Assembly (NCBI RefSeq): GCF_003386795.1
Contig: NZ_QTUC01000001.1
Span: 2,356,001-2,420,000 of the forward strand
Origin: Thermasporomyces composti
GTDB taxonomy: Bacteria; Actinomycetota; Actinomycetes; Propionibacteriales; Actinopolymorphaceae
Length of the DNA: 64,000 nucleotides
Direction: 5' to 3'
Positions 60,367 to 64,000 of the stretch are shown piece by piece; position 1 is the first letter of the stretch, and each line of letters starts with the position of its first letter. Position numbers and translations under genes: made by a program. The notes below the pieces were generated by a model. It saw nothing but the letters and a program-made list of their open reading frames with translations, did no database searches and was not told where the DNA came from.

Positions 60367-61272
60367 ATGCCCGTCGATTACCGGTTGTCGAACCTACGGG
60401 CGCTCGAGGCTGAGTCGATCCACATCATCCGGGAGGTCGCGGCCGAGTTCGAGCGGCCGGCGCTGCTGTTCTCGGGTGGTAAGGATTCCTGCGTCATGCT
60501 CCGGCTCGCGGAGAAGGCCTTCTGGCCGGCGCGGATTCCATTCGCGGTGCTCCACATCGACACCGGCCACAACTTTCCGGAGGTCCTGGAGTTCCGCGAC
60601 CGTCGGGTGAAGGAGCTCGGCCTGCGCCTGGTGGTGGGCTCGGTCCAGGAGGCCATCGACGCCGGACGGATCCGCGAGCGGCCAGGCCAGAGCCGCAACC
60701 GGCTGCAGACCCAGGTGCTCCTGGAGACGGTGGAAAAGCACGGTTTCGACGCGCTGCTCGGCGGGGCACGCCGCGACGAGGAGAAGGCGCGCGCCAAGGA
60801 GCGGGTCTTCTCCTTCCGGGACGAGTTCGGGCAGTGGGATCCGAAGAACCAGCGGCCGGAGCTGTGGAACATCTACAACGGCCGTATCCATCCCGGCGAG
60901 TCGATCCGAGCGTTCCCGCTGTCGAACTGGACCGAGCTGGACGTCTGGCAGTACATCGCCGAGGACGGCCTCGAGATCCCGTCGATCTACTTCGCCCACC
61001 AGCGCAACGTCTTCTACCGCGACGGCATGCTGCTGGCCGAGTCCGACGTCCTGCCTCGCCGCGAGGGTGAGGAGGTGTTCTCCGCGACGGTCCGCTACCG
61101 CACGGTCGGTGACATCTCCTGTACGGGCGCGGTGCTGTCCACCGCGTCGACGGTGGAGGAGATCATCGCCGAGGTCGCGACCAGTCGGGTGACCGAACGC
61201 GGCGCGACGAGGGCGGATGACCGGTTCAGCGAAGCGGCCATGGAAGATCGCAAGCGCGAAGGGTACTTCTAG
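60367..61272 (+). CDS. cysD: sulfate adenylyltransferase subunit 2
   Basis: The 301-aa protein belongs to the ATP-PP-loop family: LLFSGGKDSCVMLRLAEKAF (PP-motif SGGKDS near residue 36), VLHIDTGHNFPEVLEFRD, LLGGARRDEEKARAKERVFS, LWNIYNGRIHPGE and SNWTELDVWQYIAEDGLEIP. With CysN it forms ATP sulfurylase, which makes adenosine 5'-phosphosulfate from sulfate in the cytoplasm. The ATG at 60367 is followed at once by conserved sequence. The stop overlaps the cysN start (TAGTG). No APS kinase or APS reductase gene is in the window. Confidence 0.97.
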   Translation: MPVDYRLSNLRALEAESIHIIREVAAEFERPALLFSGGKDSCVMLRLAEKAFWPARIPFAVLHIDTGHNFPEVLEFRDRRVKELGLRLVVGSVQEAIDAGRIRERPGQSRNRLQTQVLLETVEKHGFDALLGGARRDEEKARAKERVFSFRDEFGQWDPKNQRPELWNIYNGRIHPGESIRAFPLSNWTELDVWQYIAEDGLEIPSIYFAHQRNVFYRDGMLLAESDVLPRREGEEVFSATVRYRTVGDISCTGAVLSTASTVEEIIAEVATSRVTERGATRADDRFSEAAMEDRKREGYF

Positions 61273-62522
61273 TGGATCTGTTGCGATTCGCTACGGCGGG
61301 CAGCGTCGACGACGGCAAGAGCACGCTGATCGGGCGGCTTCTCTACGACTCCAAGGCGATCTTCGAAGACCAGCTGGAGGCGGTTGAGCAGACCAGCCGC
61401 GCCAAGGGGTACGACTACACCAACCTCGCGCTGCTCACGGACGGTCTGCGCGCCGAACGCGAGCAAGGCATCACCATCGACGTGGCCTACCGATACTTCG
61501 CCACGCCGAAGCGGAAGTTCATCATCGCCGACACGCCCGGCCACATCCAGTACACCCGGAACATGGTGACCGGGGCGTCGAACGTCGACCTGGCGCTCAT
61601 CCTGGTCGACGCGCGCAACGGGATCGTCGAGCAGACCCGTCGCCACGCGTTCCTGGTCTCGTTGCTGCGGGTCCCGCACCTGGTCCTGTGCGTCAACAAG
61701 ATGGACCTGGTGGGCTACGACCAGGTCGTCTTCGACAAGATCAAGCAGGAGTTCCTGGGCTTCGCCACCAAGCTCACCATCCCCGACCTGGAGGTCATCC
61801 CGATCTCCGCGCTCGAGGGCGACAACGTCGTGCAGCGCTCGACGAACATGCCGTGGTACGACGGGCCGTCGCTCCTGCACCACCTGGAGAACGTCCACAT
61901 CGCCAGCGACCGGAACCTGGTCGACGTGCGCCTGCCGGTCCAGTACGTCATCCGGCCTCAGTCGAACGAGTTCCACGACTACCGCGGGTACGCCGGCCAG
62001 ATGGTGGGCGGTGTGCTCAAGCCGGGCGACGAGATCATGGTGCTGCCGTCCGGGATGACGTCGCACGTCTCCCACATCGAGACCGCGGACGGGCCGGTCG
62101 AGGAGGCGTTCCCGCCCATGTCGGTGACCGTCCGACTCACTGACGACATCGATGTCTCCCGGGGCGACATGATCTGCCGGCCGCACAACGCCCCCCGCTC
62201 CGCCCAGAACATCGACGCGATGGTGTGCTGGATGGTCGACGAGCCGCTCCGGCCAGGTCAGCGGATCCTGGTCAAGCACACCACCCGGTGGGCGAAGGCG
62301 ATCGTCAAGCGGCTGCACTACCAGCTCGACGTCAACACGCTGCACCGCAACATGTCGGCGGAGGAGCTCAAGCTCAACGAGATCGGCCGGGTCAGCCTGC
62401 GGATCGCGCAGCCGCTGTTCGTCGACGAGTACGCACGCAACCGGCTGACGGGCGGGTTCATCATCGTCGACGAGGCGACGAACGTCACCGTCGGCGCCGC
62501 GATGGTGGTGGACGCGAGCTGA
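61272..62522 (+). CDS. cysN: sulfate adenylyltransferase subunit 1 (GTPase)
   Basis: The 416-aa EF-Tu-like GTPase has G1 GSVDDGKST (residues 10-18), switch AEREQGITIDVAYRYF, G3 DTPGH, G4 NKMD and beta-barrel domains II/III. Its GTP hydrolysis drives sulfate adenylation by CysD. It starts at GTG 61272 overlapping the cysD stop. It is not fused to CysC, whose APS-kinase domain is absent. Confidence 0.97.
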   Translation: MDLLRFATAGSVDDGKSTLIGRLLYDSKAIFEDQLEAVEQTSRAKGYDYTNLALLTDGLRAEREQGITIDVAYRYFATPKRKFIIADTPGHIQYTRNMVTGASNVDLALILVDARNGIVEQTRRHAFLVSLLRVPHLVLCVNKMDLVGYDQVVFDKIKQEFLGFATKLTIPDLEVIPISALEGDNVVQRSTNMPWYDGPSLLHHLENVHIASDRNLVDVRLPVQYVIRPQSNEFHDYRGYAGQMVGGVLKPGDEIMVLPSGMTSHVSHIETADGPVEEAFPPMSVTVRLTDDIDVSRGDMICRPHNAPRSAQNIDAMVCWMVDEPLRPGQRILVKHTTRWAKAIVKRLHYQLDVNTLHRNMSAEELKLNEIGRVSLRIAQPLFVDEYARNRLTGGFIIVDEATNVTVGAAMVVDAS

Positions 62523-62530
62523 CCCCGTTC

Positions 62531-62640
62531 CAGGCAGCACCGCCCAGGCAGCACCGCCCAGGCGGCGCTGCCAAGGAAGTAAGGAAGTAAGGAAGTACTG
62601 CCAAGGAAGCCCTGCCAAGCAAGCACCGTCTCGAGCCAGC
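62531..62640 (+). repeat. short tandem repeats after cysN
   Basis: CAGGCAGCACCGCC is repeated with small changes (62532-62573), followed by three perfect copies of the octamer AAGGAAGT (62574-62597) and further CCAAGGAAG and CCAAGCAAG copies. The array fills the gap between the convergent cysN and kbl genes. Confidence 0.85.
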
Positions 62641-62680
62641 ACGGTCCCAGCCAGCGCGGACTCAGCCCAACGTCGAGCGC

Positions 62681-63865
62681 TCAGCCCAGCACGATCGCCC
62701 GAGCCTCCGCGAAGGCCTGGGCTGCCCGCTCGAGGTCGTCCCGGGTATGGGCGGCCGACATCTGCGTGCGGATCCGTGCTGTCCCGCGCGGGACGACCGG
62801 GTAGGAGAAGGCGGTGACGTAGACGCCGAGGTCGAGCAGGGTCGCCGCCATGCGGCTGGCGACCACGGCGTCGCCGAACATCACCGGGACGATCGGGTGC
62901 TGTCCGGGCAGCACGTCGAAGCCCAGCTCCACCATGCGGCTCCGGAAGAAGGCGGTGTTGTCCCACAGGCGCTGGCGAAGGTCGTCGGAGGTCTCGAGCA
63001 GGTCGAACGCGCGCAACGCCGCCGCGGCGATCGCCGGCGCCAGGGCGTTCGAGAACAGGTAGGGCCGGGAGCGCTGCCGCAGCAGCTCGATGATCTCCGC
63101 ACGTCCGCTCGTGTAGCCGCCGCTGGCCCCACCGAGCGCCTTGCCGAGGGTGCCCGTGATCACGTCCACGCGGTCGCTGACTCCGTGCAGCTCCGGCGTC
63201 CCCTTCCCGTGCTCGCCGACGAACCCGACCGCGTGGGAGTCGTCCACCATCACTAGGGCGTCGTACTCGTCGGCGAGGTCGCAGATGTCGGCGAGCGGCG
63301 CCAGGTAACCGTCCATGGAGAAGACGCCGTCGGTGGCGATCAGTCGGAACCGCGCGTCGGCGGCGTTCTGGAGCTGCTTCTCCAGGTCGGCCATGTCGGC
63401 GTTGCGGTAGCGCAGGCGGCGCGCCTTGCACAGGCGGATCCCGTCGATGATGCTGGCGTGGTTCAGCTCGTCGGATATGACGGCGTCCTCCGGCCCGAGC
63501 AGCGTCTCGAACAGACCGGTGTTGGCGTCGAAGCACGAGCTGTACAGCAGCGTGTCCTCGGTTCCGAGGAACGCCGAGATCCGCTGTTCGAGCCGCTTGT
63601 GCAGCTCCTGGGTGCCACAGATGAAGCGAACCGACGCCATGCCGAAGCCCCACTCGTCCAGGCCCTTTGTGGCCGCGGCGATGAGGTCGGGGTGGTCCGC
63701 GAGACCGAGGTAGTTGTTGGCGCAGAGGTTGAGCACCGGTTGACCACCGGCGACCGCGACCCGGGCGCCCTGCGGTGTGCTCAACGGACGCTCGTTCTTC
63801 GTCAGCCCTTCGGCGCGGATCTCGTCCAAGGTGGCGCGCAGGTGGTCGCGCATCCGTCCGTACAC
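62681..63865 (-). CDS. kbl: glycine C-acetyltransferase (2-amino-3-ketobutyrate CoA ligase)
   Basis: The 394-aa PLP enzyme has [74 protein letters not shown], the PLP-Lys motif [18 protein letters not shown] and [16 protein letters not shown]. It cleaves 2-amino-3-ketobutyrate to glycine and acetyl-CoA. I chose the GTG at 63865, which has GAGAGGAG upstream and follows the tdh stop by 11 bases. kbl and tdh form the usual threonine-degradation operon. Confidence 0.95.
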   Translation of the reverse strand: MYGRMRDHLRATLDEIRAEGLTKNERPLSTPQGARVAVAGGQPVLNLCANNYLGLADHPDLIAAATKGLDEWGFGMASVRFICGTQELHKRLEQRISAFLGTEDTLLYSSCFDANTGLFETLLGPEDAVISDELNHASIIDGIRLCKARRLRYRNADMADLEKQLQNAADARFRLIATDGVFSMDGYLAPLADICDLADEYDALVMVDDSHAVGFVGEHGKGTPELHGVSDRVDVITGTLGKALGGASGGYTSGRAEIIELLRQRSRPYLFSNALAPAIAAAALRAFDLLETSDDLRQRLWDNTAFFRSRMVELGFDVLPGQHPIVPVMFGDAVVASRMAATLLDLGVYVTAFSYPVVPRGTARIRTQMSAAHTRDDLERAAQAFAEARAIVLG

Positions 63866-63876
63866 CGTCGCTCCTC

Positions 63877-64000
63877 TCACGGTGTCGCGTCGGCCGGGTG
63901 GTCGGGCGTCGGCCTCCAGTCCAGGAGGACCTTGCCGCACTGACCGCTCCTGACCGTCGCGAGCGCCTCTTCGTACTCGGCGGAGGGATACCGGTGGGTG
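63877..64000 (-). CDS. tdh: L-threonine 3-dehydrogenase, C-terminal fragment
   Basis: Only the last 40 codons are inside the window: [28 protein letters not shown] and a short Pro/Asp tail. This matches the end of zinc-dependent medium-chain threonine dehydrogenases, and the position directly upstream of kbl supports it. It oxidises threonine to 2-amino-3-ketobutyrate, the Kbl substrate. The rest of the gene lies beyond the window edge. Confidence 0.85.
   Translation of the reverse strand, partial: THRYPSAEYEEALATVRSGQCGKVLLDWRPTPDHPADATP

Overview
The window is chromosomal DNA of a high-GC actinomycete. The evidence is G/C-biased third codon positions, many GTG starts, overlapping ATGA/GTGA gene junctions, a dnaK-grpE-dnaJ-hspR operon with HAIR-type HspR operators, dCTP deaminase of the actinobacterial type, several leaderless starts, and an rRNA operon without spacer tRNAs. 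The 16S sequence looks like the Propionibacteriales/Nocardioidaceae-Actinopolymorphaceae area to me, but that is an impression from reading it, not an alignment. No phage, insertion sequence or CRISPR array was seen.

Layout. 1-5.9 kb: the end of a YnfA-type membrane protein, a small unknown ORF, an EEP-fold phosphatase/nuclease divergent from a heparinase II/III-like polysaccharide lyase, dcd, tRNA-Gly(CCC), a YxiG-like protein and a small unknown protein. 5.9-12 kb: a large membrane-anchored (Fe-S) oxidoreductase, then a four-gene OpuC-type compatible-solute/choline ABC importer. 12.2-16.8 kb: a translationally coupled histidine-utilisation unit, hutH-hutU-M20 amidohydrolase. 16.9-18.9 kb: an HxlR regulator divergent from a DHA2-type MFS exporter, with two matching palindromes between them. 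19.4-24.1 kb: two tandem secreted thermolysin-family (M4) proteases, each followed by a terminator. 24.5-33.7 kb: an HspR-controlled chaperone operon bounded by two dnaK genes (dnaK1-grpE-dnaJ-hspR-clpB-dnaK2). The two dnaK copies are identical over long stretches but carry one clearly different internal patch and different tails. 33.8-35.4 kb: an XRE/MmyB-type regulator and an SDR. 35.4-41.5 kb: a complete rrn operon (16S-23S-5S) with promoters, processing stalks and a terminator.

41.8-58.2 kb is a surface-polysaccharide region. A tightly coupled leftward operon (GT2, TPR-GT4, GT4, UDP-GlcNAc 2-epimerase, MurG-like GT) faces a rightward group (large GT4, UDP-GlcNAc 6-dehydrogenase-like, GT4, UDP-ManNAc dehydrogenase-like). 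These are followed by a membrane-anchored GH25 muramidase and an initiating sugar-phosphate transferase. The enzymes could supply UDP-GlcNAcA and UDP-ManNAcA and build a uronic-acid glycan on a lipid carrier. No flippase, polymerase or ABC exporter lies in the window. 58.2-64 kb: a FemAB/GNAT-like protein, a GNAT acetyltransferase, cysD-cysN (sulfate activation) and kbl-tdh (threonine catabolism; tdh runs off the end).

The strongest unusual signal is the mosaic dnaK pair. Part of both genes appears to be kept identical, while a roughly 200-bp patch at the end of the linker/start of the substrate-binding domain, and the C-termini, have diverged. All homology calls are from motif recognition in the sequence; no database search was run.
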